Below are positions 8,338 through 19,234 of a stretch of DNA of 64,000 nt, one piece after another. Position numbers and translations under genes: made by a program. The notes under the pieces were generated by a model. That model ran no database searches, was not told where the DNA came from, and was given only the letters and a program-made list of their open reading frames with translations. Within the stretch, counting starts at the first letter, position 1, and the number at the start of each line of letters is the position of its first letter. This DNA comes from Amoebidium appalachense (taxonomy: Eukaryota > Ichthyosporea), in contig CAVNZM010000012.1 of the NCBI GenBank assembly GCA_963693365.1, positions 2,046,001 to 2,110,000 on the forward strand, read 5' to 3'.

Positions 8338-8841
8338 TTTTAATTTTGATTTTTTCGTGTGTTGCCTGTTTTCGTGTTGGAAAAAGTGAGGTATCTTTTC
8401 ACATGTGTGTGCCTTTTATATGTGCTGGTGCCTGCTCTTTTTGGCAAGTCTCCCCCCTTGTATGCATGTATGGTGCTGTTGTTGGTGTTCATGCTTCTAC
8501 CCAAGGCCACATTGGAAGGGTTTGTGTTTGCATTAAACTCTGATTTTATTTGCTGCTTCCCCTCATGCATACGGTGCACGTGGTGTATGCCCAAAAACAC
8601 CGTCTTTTTCTTTAAGTTTTTCTTCTGACCCCCTTTCCCATGCACACAGCACCCCATTTTTCCTTTTTTCTGAAGCTAAGTTAACAGACACCCCATATAA
8701 TTTTCATGTCTACCCTAACGTATTCCCTGCATACTTTGATACTTTGATTTAACTTTGATTTAAAAATTGCATACTTTAACTTAAAATGCTAACTAACCCT
8801 TCCCCTTCCCTCCCCCTCCCTCCCCCTCCCCCTCCCCCCAC
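8338..8841. other. AT-rich intergenic spacer
   Basis: This spacer separates the VLTF3-like gene start from the polymerase gene end. It is much richer in A/T than the flanking genes, with T-runs just upstream of the VLTF3 ATG (CATTTTTAATTTTGATTTTT on the plus strand) that could serve as its promoter. A direct repeat of TTTGATTTAA lies near 8746-8762 and a CCCTCC-rich stretch at 8800-8838. I see no gene. Confidence 0.5.
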
Positions 8842-11800
8842 TCAAAACTGCAGAGTCCCCTCCGGTGCTGCCCACCCAATGGGGTAGCTGCGTACACTGC
8901 CGTCGGCTGCCTCAAACACCCCCCTCTTGTCGAAGGCCCCCGACTGTGTCTTCCTCTGGTCCTTGCTGGCCAGGTGGTAGTTGTGGGGCACCCCGGGCAC
9001 GGGCTCGCGCAGCAGCCGGTGGTTGGTGACACTCACACTCGGCATCTCCCCGTGCACCAGCATACGGAGGCTGGGGAGGTTCACCATGTCGGCTGCACGA
9101 CGGGAGAGGGTGATGCCCTTGACCTTGACGTCGGTCTTGCCGTCCTGGGTGCGGTAGGCATAGGTCTTGGGGGCCACTCCAACAAACTCGACGATGGGGG
9201 CGGTGGTCTCGTTCTTCCAGTTGCCCAGCAAGTCCCCGTTGGTGGAGTCGATGTTGTGGCTGAGGTGGGGCACCCTGCTGTCGTAGTGGTAGACGATGGA
9301 GTCCGTGTCCATGTACACCACCTGCTGGGGGGAGAGGGACCGGAGGGCACCATAGAGGTGCAGCCGTGCATGGGCCGTCACGAACGTGCCGATGGCGATG
9401 TTCGCGTAGGAGGGGGGTGGGGCCGTCTCCTTCTTGGGCCTGTACTTGATGGCCACCCTCTGCTCGCCGATGGGCTCGACGTCCAGCACCAAGATGTTGG
9501 GGTTGGTCACCAGCAGACTCAGCCGATCGACATCGTCGACAAACTCGATGGTGTCGAGCCCTGCCCTCTGCACCAGCTTGCCCCAGAGGCTGTTCAAAAA
9601 CAGCTTGCTGATGGTACGAAGGGCAGGGTTGGGGCTGAACTCGTCGGCCGTCACCGTGATGCCGTAGTGCTCCTTGAACAGGTGCACGAGGGCGGGTATG
9701 TCGGCAGGATCCACGGTGGTGCTGGTGAGCTTCACCTTCAGGAAGGTCTGCACGTACTTCCGAAACAGGTTCTTGGTGCGTTTCTTGAAATGCACCACAT
9801 CGTACACATCGAGGATGGTGTACCCATCACGCACGGCCACCTTCAGCTCCTCCGTCGTCCACGTGCCGACCAGTGCCCTCTCCTCGTCCGTGTGTGTGCA
9901 TTGCACATGCTCACGCACCCGGGGGTTGCCCTCCTCGTCCATGCAGGTGGCCAGGGCCTCCTCCTTGCTGCTGCAGGCCCTGCACAGCACAAAGCCCAGC
10001 TTGTCGTACCCCTGGGCACCCGTCATACGCACAGGCAGCACGGGGATGAAGAGATCCTTGGGGGGGAGCACCCTCACACGTGCAACACCAAAGTACCCCT
10101 TGGTCCTGGCCTTGGGGGAGCCGGGGGTCATACGGCACGTCTTGTCGAGCCTCTCCTTGAGCACCTGGGGGTCCGTGACGATGACCGAGGGGTGGTCCTC
10201 CGGCTTGATGGGCAGTGACGTGAACCACTGTGACTTGCCCACCGGCATGTACTTGTCAATCATCACGTACGGGTAGAGGGACGTGACGTCGACGTACTTG
10301 AGCCCTGCCTGTGGCCAGTCCTCCTCCTTGACCTCGATGTGACGAGTGATGACCTCCGTACGGCCACCAAAGAAGGCATCACGGAACTGCACCGGGCCCG
10401 TGGGCACGGGGGCCACCCTGCCGGTGCCCTCCCTCCGTGCTGCCTGTGCTGCAAGTGCTGCCTTCACCTCCGGGCTCTGCCGAAGCCTGTCCCACCTGCA
10501 CTCCCACATGCTCTGCACCTTGTGCCCCTGGGCACGGATGTACCTCTCGTGGCCCATGGTGCTGTCGTAGGCCTCCTTGGCCGACCTCTTCACCACCCTC
10601 ATCGTCAGATCCTCGTGCATATTGCATTCGGGGCACCCGTGGAACACACACCCGTGGAAGAAGTAGTAGGTGCACGTGCCGTCGTCGTGGGTGGCCTTGG
10701 CATCGGCCGTGGCCCGCCCGTGGGGGCCGTACCCGGTGGCCTCGTGCCGTGCAATGTCGTCGGGCCCCACCCCCAGCCCGTGGGTGACGTAGTCGATGTA
10801 CTCCTGCTCCTTCTTGCTGCTGTTGACGTTGCCCATGGTCTGGTCTCGAAGCACAGCCACGTCCTTGGGCATGGCCTGTGAGATCCAGAAGTGCATGGCC
10901 AGTGCTGCAAGGGTCACACACGTGAAGGGGTCGATGCCCGTCAGCTCAATGAGTTTGGACATGAAGGCCTTGACCACCTGCTGCAGCAGCACCACGTCCT
11001 TGACACAGTAGTCCTCACACTGCTGCACAATGTCGTAGCACGTGGCTGCCGGGGCCCCCTCAAGCAGACGTGCCTGCTCCTCGTGCCACCACTGCATGAA
11101 GGCAGAATGCTGTCTGGGCTTCATGTCCTGGGCACCAAAGTCCTCGGGTCCGGGGAAGGGGATGTGACCGGCCTTGAAGTTGGCAAAGGTGGCTGCATGG
11201 TGGGGGAAGTGGCCCTTGGTCTCCTCACACCCCATGGCCTTGCCCGCATCTGACAGGGACATGGTGAGGAAGTTGAGGGTGTCCACGAACGTCAGCTCCA
11301 CCACCGTGGTACGGCTACCGCCCCCCCTCTCCCCCCCGTGCCGTCTCTTGTGGCCGGTGCCTGGTGCTGCTGCTGCTGCTGCTGCTGCCTGCTGCTGCAC
11401 ATCACCATGGCCATCACCATCCACCGGCATGGGTATGGGCTCGGGGTCTGCTGCACCGGCACCCTTGAGGTAGTGACGTATACGGCAGGACTTGATCTTG
11501 CTGTTGGTCATGATGGGCACGTACACATAGTCCTGGCTGCCCACCACCCTCTTGGTCACAAAGTGGAAGTCGAAGCCACTGCCGTTGTGGCAAAACACCC
11601 GGCCACCGGCGTGGGCAGGGGTGTCAAACAGCCACTTGACCACCTTGTCAATCACGTGGTGGTTGTCGTCCATCAACACGTCCCAGGCGTCCTTGCCGTC
11701 GGCCGAGGGCTCCGGCCAGAAGATGGTGGGGCCAGTCGGTTGGCCATCTGACGGCTCGACGTACATGGCCACAGCAAGGTACACAATGTCGATGAAGTGG

Positions 11801-13620
11801 GGGTTGTCGGGTGTGTGGTCGGGGGCTGGCACCGGCATGGTCTCAAAGTCCAGCACAATGTCCCTGATGGGCTGCCTGGTCTGCTTCCACACACCCCCGG
11901 GTCCGCTGCCGTCATTGTCGGGCACGTGCCGTTTGCACACGTGTGCACCCACCCTGCTGCCGGCAGCATCCACCCTGACCCTCTGCCGTGCAGGTGACTC
12001 TCCCCCCTCCTCCCCCTCCCCCTGCTCGTTGGAGAAGCATGCCAGCCTGTCACACACCGCACCGTCTGCATCCGTGTGTGTGCACATATACACACGCCGT
12101 TGGCCACTGAGCTTGCTACGTATGAGGCACGTGTGGTTGCCGGGCATATAGCCCCCACAGCCCTTGCAGGCGTAGTCGGTGCACAGGTGTTGTGTCCACG
12201 TGTCGTCCTTCTTGGCCCCGTGCTCACCCCCCTCACCCCCCTCCCCCTCCCCCTCAGACATCTGCATGAGGTCGACGGCATCATCCTCGTCATCACTCTC
12301 ACCCTCGTCGTCTGACGACTCGACAAGGCAGGGTGGGGGGTCTGTGCCTGTGTCGGAGTCCTCCCCCTCCGTGTCCGTGGCATAGTCCCAGTCCTCCCCC
12401 TCGTCGTTGGAGCCTGCATCTGCCCCTGCATCGTACCCCCCTTGCTCCTGGGCAGTGTGCAGCCGGCGTAGACGGCGCACGCTGGCATACTTGAACTTGT
12501 AGAAGAACCGGCCGGCAGGATTGCCCGACACACACACCCTGAGGGCATCATCTCCACTGCCAATCATCCTGTACCCCTGCAGGCCGTGGGTGCACGTGGC
12601 CAGCCGGCACCAGAACACGGTGTCACAGAAGGATTGTTGCCGGCCGTCGGCCCTGGCCCCGGCCCCCTTGAGCTTGGTGCTGTGGTTGGCCATGCACCTG
12701 GCCGAAGGGAAGAGGCCACAGCAGTCGTCACAACGGTAAGGCCATGCATCCTCCCCCACCCGTGCTAGCTCCACACGGCGCCCGGGGGTCCACACACAGG
12801 CATCTGCCTGGTCGATGTGGTTCCCCTTTGATCCACAGTTCCCACACTGGTTCACACAACGGTGCACCCCCATGTTCTTGGATTGCACGGTCTGGTTGCA
12901 GTGGAAGCAGGTGCTGAGGCTCCGACGTACGGCCCCCGTGTGGTTGCCGTTGCGCAGGCGCTCGATGGTGTTGCTGACATTGGAGGGGATGGCTGTGAAG
13001 TGGCCCAGCTTCTGGGAGTGGCCAAGGTACATGGTGCACAGCTTGCCGGGGGGAAGGGCCGAGCTCACGTCCCCGTACCTTCTTGCCACCCTACCCTTGC
13101 TGTCCAGGTCCACCACCACCAGCCGTAGACGGGTGACTGACTGGGTCTCACTGGCAATCTGCATGTTGAGGGCATCCACGGCTGCACCCAACTGATCCAC
13201 CGTCAGCCCGTCCTCTGCAGGCACAGGCAGCTTGTACTTGGCCCACAGCCGGCGGGTGGCCCTTGCCAGCCTGCGCAGGTAACGGTCCTGGAAGTTGCTC
13301 CTTGGGTTGATGGGTGGCTGCAGTAGGTTGCACACCCCACAGCCGGAAGACACAGACCTACCCAGAGCCTTGTTGCCAATACCAATCACATCCATAGGGT
13401 CCAGTAGGTGGCACAGCACGTGGTGGTCCTTGAGCTTCATGAGGTCACCCCCATTGCCCAGGTTCTTACGAGTGTGCTCGGAGGGCAGGCTGCCGTTCTC
13501 GTTGCTGTTGGCTGCCTTGCTGACCCACATTGCCATACAGTACACCAGGCACAGCTGGGCACAGGAGGGGCCGTCGGCAATCTCAAGCAGCTGATGGTGG
13601 TCAAGCTCCTTCTCCCCTGT
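8842..13620 (-). CDS. Protein-primed family B DNA polymerase, main part (5' end displaced by retrotransposon)
   Basis: This is the replicative polymerase of the integrated virus. The frame is open from the insertion point at 13620 down to TGA at 8842-8844, about 1590 codons; the first ATG inside it is at 13545. Counting from that ATG: cysteine-rich zinc-binding segments at about 215-300 and 475-540; exonuclease Exo I LDFET at ~563, Exo II around CHNGSGFDFHF and Exo III YCVKDV; polymerase motif A DVTSLYP at ~1085, motif B LFLNSLWG at ~1315 and motif C YMDTDS at ~1410 (9299-9316). The set is complete for a polB with 3'-5' proofreading. The N-terminal ~136 codons lie beyond the Ty3 element at 21474-21880. 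Without the element and one copy of its target duplication the gene has 1727 codons in a single frame. The long N-terminal extension is typical of Polinton-type polymerases. Confidence 0.9.
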   Translation of the reverse strand, partial: TGEKELDHHQLLEIADGPSCAQLCLVYCMAMWVSKAANSNENGSLPSEHTRKNLGNGGDLMKLKDHHVLCHLLDPMDVIGIGNKALGRSVSSGCGVCNLLQPPINPRSNFQDRYLRRLARATRRLWAKYKLPVPAEDGLTVDQLGAAVDALNMQIASETQSVTRLRLVVVDLDSKGRVARRYGDVSSALPPGKLCTMYLGHSQKLGHFTAIPSNVSNTIERLRNGNHTGAVRRSLSTCFHCNQTVQSKNMGVHRCVNQCGNCGSKGNHIDQADACVWTPGRRVELARVGEDAWPYRCDDCCGLFPSARCMANHSTKLKGAGARADGRQQSFCDTVFWCRLATCTHGLQGYRMIGSGDDALRVCVSGNPAGRFFYKFKYASVRRLRRLHTAQEQGGYDAGADAGSNDEGEDWDYATDTEGEDSDTGTDPPPCLVESSDDEGESDDEDDAVDLMQMSEGEGEGGEGGEHGAKKDDTWTQHLCTDYACKGCGGYMPGNHTCLIRSKLSGQRRVYMCTHTDADGAVCDRLACFSNEQGEGEEGGESPARQRVRVDAAGSRVGAHVCKRHVPDNDGSGPGGVWKQTRQPIRDIVLDFETMPVPAPDHTPDNPHFIDIVYLAVAMYVEPSDGQPTGPTIFWPEPSADGKDAWDVLMDDNHHVIDKVVKWLFDTPAHAGGRVFCHNGSGFDFHFVTKRVVGSQDYVYVPIMTNSKIKSCRIRHYLKGAGAADPEPIPMPVDGDGHGDVQQQAAAAAAAAPGTGHKRRHGGERGGGSRTTVVELTFVDTLNFLTMSLSDAGKAMGCEETKGHFPHHAATFANFKAGHIPFPGPEDFGAQDMKPRQHSAFMQWWHEEQARLLEGAPAATCYDIVQQCEDYCVKDVVLLQQVVKAFMSKLIELTGIDPFTCVTLAALAMHFWISQAMPKDVAVLRDQTMGNVNSSKKEQEYIDYVTHGLGVGPDDIARHEATGYGPHGRATADAKATHDDGTCTYYFFHGCVFHGCPECNMHEDLTMRVVKRSAKEAYDSTMGHERYIRAQGHKVQSMWECRWDRLRQSPEVKAALAAQAARREGTGRVAPVPTGPVQFRDAFFGGRTEVITRHIEVKEEDWPQAGLKYVDVTSLYPYVMIDKYMPVGKSQWFTSLPIKPEDHPSVIVTDPQVLKERLDKTCRMTPGSPKARTKGYFGVARVRVLPPKDLFIPVLPVRMTGAQGYDKLGFVLCRACSSKEEALATCMDEEGNPRVREHVQCTHTDEERALVGTWTTEELKVAVRDGYTILDVYDVVHFKKRTKNLFRKYVQTFLKVKLTSTTVDPADIPALVHLFKEHYGITVTADEFSPNPALRTISKLFLNSLWGKLVQRAGLDTIEFVDDVDRLSLLVTNPNILVLDVEPIGEQRVAIKYRPKKETAPPPSYANIAIGTFVTAHARLHLYGALRSLSPQQVVYMDTDSIVYHYDSRVPHLSHNIDSTNGDLLGNWKNETTAPIVEFVGVAPKTYAYRTQDGKTDVKVKGITLSRRAADMVNLPSLRMLVHGEMPSVSVTNHRLLREPVPGVPHNYHLASKDQRKTQSGAFDKRGVFEAADGSVRSYPIGWAAPEGTLQF

Positions 13621-14397
13621 TGTAAAGTATCCTCACGGACACTTCAGTGTAAAATGTATGTGTATGAGTGTAAACGGGGTTCACTCTGAACTGGATTTCA
13701 GAGGATCGATGCGTGCGTTTATATACGGATGGTCGACCCGGACAAGATTACTTGACCAATTACACAACTCCCTAGCCGACCAATCATATTACAGATTAGT
13801 ACAGGGCTAGTAATTACTGTGTGTGACTACTTGGTCTCTTGCCGGTTCTAACACTCATATATAATCTTTACTGCTGCATGACTTATGACTTACACAGCCC
13901 CGAAATATACTCCAAATAAACAGGTACCAGTACTTTTCCTGTTTGTGACTTTGGTTACCAGTTACCTTTCGGAGTGCTGTCTCTCTCACATGTGTAACTG
14001 CAGGTTTACAACGACCACTCATTGCAGCTGGACTTTACCGGGATGCCCTCAACATGACTGGTCGAATATGAGACTCCCCAATCACTCACAACCTGCTTGT
14101 TAGTTATTCGTTCTCTATGGCCGCAGCATTTACGTGTTCCAATCAACACAGAAGAGGCCATAAGTGTCCACTCACGCGAGTCTCACTGTAGTTCGTTTCC
14201 AAGTAACCGAACATATGTAATTGTATTTGATCATCCGATTGGAAAAGCAGATATAACATTTATGATTGGCTCATTCATCAGCAAACGCCGACATCTGACT
14301 GGATGAGCCGGCACCGACGAATTGTAAATAAAGCAAATAGATCTGAATAGATCTGAATCGATCGATTGACACGAATGCTCGCTGCGGAGACATAACA
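13621..14397 (-). repeat. 3' LTR of the chromovirus
   Basis: This 777-bp terminal repeat is offset by exactly 7076 bp from its partner at 20697-21473. It begins TGTTATG and ends TTTACA on the element strand. A TATATAAA box lies at 13718-13725 (minus strand), and AGATCTGAAT is repeated near the other edge (14340-14360). Short open frames within it have no coding support. Confidence 0.93.
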
Positions 14398-14409
14398 ATC
14401 CCCCCCTCA
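14398..14409 (-). promoter_or_regulatory. Polypurine tract
   Basis: On the minus strand GAGGGGGGGAT abuts the start of the 3' LTR (TGTTATG). This is the standard primer site for plus-strand DNA synthesis in LTR retrotransposons. Confidence 0.85.
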
Positions 14410-14446
14410 GCAGGAAATCTGAGCTCCGACGAAGAAGAGACAAAGT

Positions 14447-17400
14447 TTAACACATCGATTCAAGTTTCTTTTCCCGCCGTGGGAACAGAACATCGCGCAA
14501 CTGCCGTCGTCGTAAAAGACGAGCCGTGCGTGCATCTGTAGCATTTGGTGTCGAGTTAACACTCACCGACTGAGTGACGTCGACCTGTTTGTCTACCCGT
14601 GGTGTTTTTGGATTTCTAGGAACAACAACCTTAGGATGAGAAGGTTGTCTAACTACCCGACGTTCGTATGCTTGGATTAACTCTGGGCACCATAATAAAG
14701 ACTCTGGACGCCACTGATTGAAAGCCGTGTCGTAGCCTGCAAATTTGACTCGATAATAAGTGGTTGCATGGCCGTTGACTGTAACTACTTTCTTATCCAA
14801 AATTTTCTCTACCGTGGTGTCCATGCCACCTAACTCTGGAATACCGTTATGCTGGGTGTTAGGACACTGAGAAAACGTCGAAAGAGCACGGAAGGCAAAT
14901 TCGTGGTAAGCCTTAATGTCGTCGACGTTATACTGGCGAATATCGTGCTCATTCACCGTATGCCGGAGTTTGTATTCAGTACTACCTATCCGGGCTAACA
15001 CTATATATGGACCCAAGAACCGTGGTCTCCATTTCTTCACGGGGCCACCCTTAGCACGGGTGAAATTCCTAACCAACACCTTACTGCCCACTTTAAAAGT
15101 ACGGAGAGGAATGTTAGTGTTAGTGCTGTTAGTAAGAGATTCATGTGCTTGCTCTGTACGTTGCCGTGCCACTTCACGGGCATGCAAAACTCGAGCCAAC
15201 ACCTCCTCCCTATACTTAGTCCACTCTTCCATACGGAGAGGACCAGAGAAGGCAGGAAGCATACTCACATCTAAGAACTCGGTACACTCCTGACCATGCA
15301 CAAGAAAATACGGAGAAAAACCAGTGATAGCATTAGGTGTGGTACGATAAGCATGCACCACAAAAGGAAGTACACTATCCCAGTCAGCGTGCTCCATATC
15401 CACATATTTTGCTAAACACGATTGAAACACTGCATGTGCACGTTCAGCAACGCCATTTGCTTGAGGGTGGTAAGCAGACGTATGCAACAATGACACACCC
15501 AACAGTTTACACACCTCACTCATTATTTCAGACAAAAATGAGCTACCCCTATCACTTAACACAGAACGGGGGGGGCCAAAACGAAGACAAACATGATGCA
15601 AAAACACACGTGCCAACGTCACTGCATCACTTGAACGAATAGGGACAGTTTCAGTCCAACGTGTAGCTAAATCAGTGAGAGTAACAATATAATGATTACC
15701 CTGCACTGTTTCGGGGAAAGGCCCCATCACATCCATAGCTACCCGTTCAAAAGCCTTAATAAAAGTACCATGATACTGGGGGACCCGACTTCGCATGTGT
15801 GTGGATTGATTGTGAAATGCACATGCATGACATCCCAACACCTTTCTCTCCACATCCTTACTCATGCCAGGCCAATAATAATTCACTTGCACACGTTGAT
15901 ATGTACGGGACACACCTAAATGACCCGCCCACGGAGCATCATGCATGTGTTCAAGCACCATATCAACCAAACGAGGGGGAACCCACAAACGTTGACCTTG
16001 TGGCCCACTTAAATGATAAAGAACACCATCTTGCAACACACATTGGAGAGCACACCTTTTTGTACGATTTTCCCATGTCCGACGTTGGCCTTTGGTGGGT
16101 TTATCCACCGAAAAAACCATATCCCCTGGACGTTGCTCCACTTGACATATCACGTCGTGCAAAAACCTGTCACTGCGTTGTGACGACACCACCTGTTCCT
16201 GAAAAACAGGTGTAGAAAACTGGGAAGGAGAGGTGAACGAATTCGGGGTCCCACCGTGTACCGGGGCCCCTACCTTCACCATACTATCCTTAAGAGAGGA
16301 GATGTCTACTTCAGCAGCCCACACATGCTGATTTGACACGTTGATTGAATCTACTTCAACATTTACTCCATCAAAAGGGTGTGTTTGGGTGAATTTATCA
16401 TACTCGATGTATGCATTTCTACTGAGTGCATCACAATCTTTCATACTTTCACCTTTTGCATAAAAAGCCTTGTAATCAAACGAAGCTAACTCTGCAGCCC
16501 ACCGTTGCATGCGTTCGTTGGTTAGCTTAGTAAGACCTTTCATGGCTAAAGTAGGTTTGTGATCAGAATACACCTCAAACGTCCTACCTACCAAAATATG
16601 TCTCCACTCTTTGGTAATGAAATGATAGATAGCATGACTTTCCCGTTCTGGATTACTGTAACGTCGTTCCGTGGGGGAAAATACTCGACTGCCATATGCA
16701 ACTACTCTATCTACTTTATCCTGTTCTTGATACAGTATGCCACCCTCACTGACTAAACTGGCATCTACCCGAACTCGGAAAATACCTTGTGTGGGGGAGA
16801 AATCGGGGTGAACGAGAACATTATCACTTACCAATACTTCTTTTAACCGTTCAAAAGCTTCTAAAGCTTCAGAGTCCCACAACACGGGGGCTTTTCTGTC
16901 ACCACCTGTCTGCTTAGTAAGAGGGTGAGCAATTTCGGCATACCTCCGTATAAAACGACGGAGGTAATTGGTTAGTCCTAGAAACTGCCTGAGCTGAGTG
17001 ACCGTTTTAGGGTGAGGCCATTCTGTAATAGCCTTGATTTTACTAGGATCAGGAATAACACCATCCTTCGTGATCCTATGACCCAGGAATTTAACATCTT
17101 GCACCCCCACTATGGTCTTTTTACCACTCACTTTCATACCAGCAGCTTCCAACACAGAGAACACTTTTTCACAATTAGAAACTAATTCTTCAAACGTTCT
17201 CCCTTTGACACATGCGTCATCCATATAACACGCCGTATACGATAAACACGGACGCAAGATATCGCGCATAATACGACACAAATTTGCAGGTGCATGCACA
17301 AGACCTTGGGGCATCACAGTAAACTGCCACAACTCACCATCGAATGCAAAAGCAGTCTTCTCCTTATCCTCTTCCCTAAGCCGACACTGAAAAAATGCAT

Positions 17401-19234
17401 TTTTCAAATCGAGGACACAGAACCACTTATAGCCATGAAAACTATCAAGTAATTCATCAATACGGGGAAGGGGAAAGAGATCCTTTTTAGTGACAGAGTT
17501 AAGGCCGCGTAGGTCTGTGCACATCCTGTAGGACCCGTCTGGTTTTTTAATTAAAAGTACCGGTGACCGCCACTGACTTTTACTAGGCTCTAAAATCTGC
17601 ATTTCTCGAAATTCACTAATCATTTGCCTACCTGACTCTAATTTCGATTGCTCCATTCGATACTGAGGCATCACCACAGGACTGGCATCACCTGTATCAA
17701 TTGCCACTGTATATCCCTTCACAAAACCGTGATCTTTTGGATGCCTAAGAAATACATTTTTGACTCGATTTAACATGGGAAGAATTAAGGCACGTTGCTG
17801 ATCCGTCCAACCTGGATCTACCATACCCCAGGGGAGACTCACTTCACCGGAATCACCCTCCTTGTTACAGTTACTACTTGCACCTTCACCTGCACACACT
17901 CCGTCTGCTTTACCAATATCATCACTAGAAGGGCCCTTTTCTGTGGATGAGGGATTGACACCTACTGCATCGGACTGATGACCAGACACCGTGGTAACCG
18001 CAGACACTGAAACACCATCAACCGTAGGCGAGCGACTTCCTGTTGGTGTTGATGTCTCGGGCTGGCCACATGCTTCCGGATTACTAAGTTTATCTGAAGG
18101 TAGCTCGGGGGTGGGGATAACTATTTCTGCAACAACTGTATCGAAAGGCAGCTGCCCTTCGATATATCCCAATCGCGTGCCAGCAGGTATTACTAATTCT
18201 GAATCAAAATTTCGATTTTCTACTTCGATCATGATTGTTTTATCAGCCGCCACTTTACTATATGAAGGACTCACAAATGGAAGTAACCTAGCTGCCGGAA
18301 CAAAGACACCTATATCTGCCACGACAGCAAATTTGTCTAAGTTCACCCGGACGAATGCACGACTGTGGGGAGGTACACAAATTTCGCTGACAGTGTGTGC
18401 AGTACTTTGATACCCCTCCGTACCCGTGTGCAAACGTACACTACCACCCTTCTTCAAATGCAACTTATTAGATTCTTCATCTAACAATTTAACATGTGCC
18501 TTTGAAAATGGACGGCCTAAAATCATACTCTGACCCATGTTTGCACAAACAGCAAACGTGACAAATAATGTGTGGGAACCAATGGTACATGGGAGAGTGA
18601 CCCGGCCCACCACATTCAACGATGCATCAGGATTGGCAGTCTTCACACCACTCACTAAGTTATTTGAAAACATTGTAACACGTGCGCCCATCTTCATTAA
18701 ATTACAAATAACTTTTTCATGCACACAATTAATGTTTGCACCACCATCTAAAAGAGCATCATGAATTTGAACATCACCCAATACCACAGGAACATATAAC
18801 CGTGCTTCTGGCTGAATTAAAGATGCAAACACTTCCTGTAACACAGAAATTTCCACTTCACTACTTTCCACACTAGTCTCTATCACCGACACAGAAATAT
18901 TGGAAGGGGGGGAGGGGGGTGGGGGGGTGGGGAGGGGGTGGGGGGAGGGGGAAAGGGGGGGACGGGAGGAAGGGGGGGTGGGGGGTGTGGGGAAAGGGGG
19001 GGAAAGGGGGGAACGGGGGAAAGACTTAGCTTCATGCTGATTCTCAACGAGAGAGGGGGTAAATTGCACCACAGCAGTTTTAACTGACTGATTTACGGCA
19101 CCAGGCCGTGAGTGATTTATTGTCTTATTTACTTCAACAGTATCTGTATAACAAGACACGTTGATTTTAGACATTTCACTATCACTGCACATAGCCTCAA
19201 CTGCAATATACTCTACCCCACTCTCAGTGCCCCG
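14447..19234 (-). CDS. pol: Pol polyprotein: protease, reverse transcriptase, RNase H, integrase, chromodomain
   Basis: The frame is open from the codon after the gag stop (19234) to TAA at 14447-14449, about 1595 codons; the first ATG is at 19192. Residues counted from that ATG: a Pro/Ser low-complexity linker at ~55-95; protease with active site LLDGGAN (~145-151), where DGG replaces the usual DSG/DTG; reverse transcriptase with LDLKNAFFQ and catalytic YMDD (~655); RNase H beginning FRVRVDASL and including YSDHKPT; integrase with an HHCC zinc domain (HLGVSRTYQRV to CHACAFHN), D of AMDVMG (~1147), D of SDRGSSF (~1212) and E of VAERAH (~1250); then a chromodomain (VEKILDKKVV to LIQAYERR, ~1460-1510). 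All catalytic residues are present, so the element is probably competent. Confidence 0.93.
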   Translation of the reverse strand, partial: RGTESGVEYIAVEAMCSDSEMSKINVSCYTDTVEVNKTINHSRPGAVNQSVKTAVVQFTPSLVENQHEAKSFPRSPLSPPFPTPPTPPSSRPPLSPSPHPLPTPPPPSPPSNISVSVIETSVESSEVEISVLQEVFASLIQPEARLYVPVVLGDVQIHDALLDGGANINCVHEKVICNLMKMGARVTMFSNNLVSGVKTANPDASLNVVGRVTLPCTIGSHTLFVTFAVCANMGQSMILGRPFSKAHVKLLDEESNKLHLKKGGSVRLHTGTEGYQSTAHTVSEICVPPHSRAFVRVNLDKFAVVADIGVFVPAARLLPFVSPSYSKVAADKTIMIEVENRNFDSELVIPAGTRLGYIEGQLPFDTVVAEIVIPTPELPSDKLSNPEACGQPETSTPTGSRSPTVDGVSVSAVTTVSGHQSDAVGVNPSSTEKGPSSDDIGKADGVCAGEGASSNCNKEGDSGEVSLPWGMVDPGWTDQQRALILPMLNRVKNVFLRHPKDHGFVKGYTVAIDTGDASPVVMPQYRMEQSKLESGRQMISEFREMQILEPSKSQWRSPVLLIKKPDGSYRMCTDLRGLNSVTKKDLFPLPRIDELLDSFHGYKWFCVLDLKNAFFQCRLREEDKEKTAFAFDGELWQFTVMPQGLVHAPANLCRIMRDILRPCLSYTACYMDDACVKGRTFEELVSNCEKVFSVLEAAGMKVSGKKTIVGVQDVKFLGHRITKDGVIPDPSKIKAITEWPHPKTVTQLRQFLGLTNYLRRFIRRYAEIAHPLTKQTGGDRKAPVLWDSEALEAFERLKEVLVSDNVLVHPDFSPTQGIFRVRVDASLVSEGGILYQEQDKVDRVVAYGSRVFSPTERRYSNPERESHAIYHFITKEWRHILVGRTFEVYSDHKPTLAMKGLTKLTNERMQRWAAELASFDYKAFYAKGESMKDCDALSRNAYIEYDKFTQTHPFDGVNVEVDSINVSNQHVWAAEVDISSLKDSMVKVGAPVHGGTPNSFTSPSQFSTPVFQEQVVSSQRSDRFLHDVICQVEQRPGDMVFSVDKPTKGQRRTWENRTKRCALQCVLQDGVLYHLSGPQGQRLWVPPRLVDMVLEHMHDAPWAGHLGVSRTYQRVQVNYYWPGMSKDVERKVLGCHACAFHNQSTHMRSRVPQYHGTFIKAFERVAMDVMGPFPETVQGNHYIVTLTDLATRWTETVPIRSSDAVTLARVFLHHVCLRFGPPRSVLSDRGSSFLSEIMSEVCKLLGVSLLHTSAYHPQANGVAERAHAVFQSCLAKYVDMEHADWDSVLPFVVHAYRTTPNAITGFSPYFLVHGQECTEFLDVSMLPAFSGPLRMEEWTKYREEVLARVLHAREVARQRTEQAHESLTNSTNTNIPLRTFKVGSKVLVRNFTRAKGGPVKKWRPRFLGPYIVLARIGSTEYKLRHTVNEHDIRQYNVDDIKAYHEFAFRALSTFSQCPNTQHNGIPELGGMDTTVEKILDKKVVTVNGHATTYYRVKFAGYDTAFNQWRPESLLWCPELIQAYERRVVRQPSHPKVVVPRNPKTPRVDKQVDVTQSVSVNSTPNATDARTARLLRRRQLRDVLFPRREKKLESMC

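Noticed and set aside
13885-14306. Two ~70-codon frames inside the LTR, repeated identically at 20961-21382
   Set aside because: They lie on the antisense side of the LTR and are duplicated only because the LTR is; there is no homology or coding bias.
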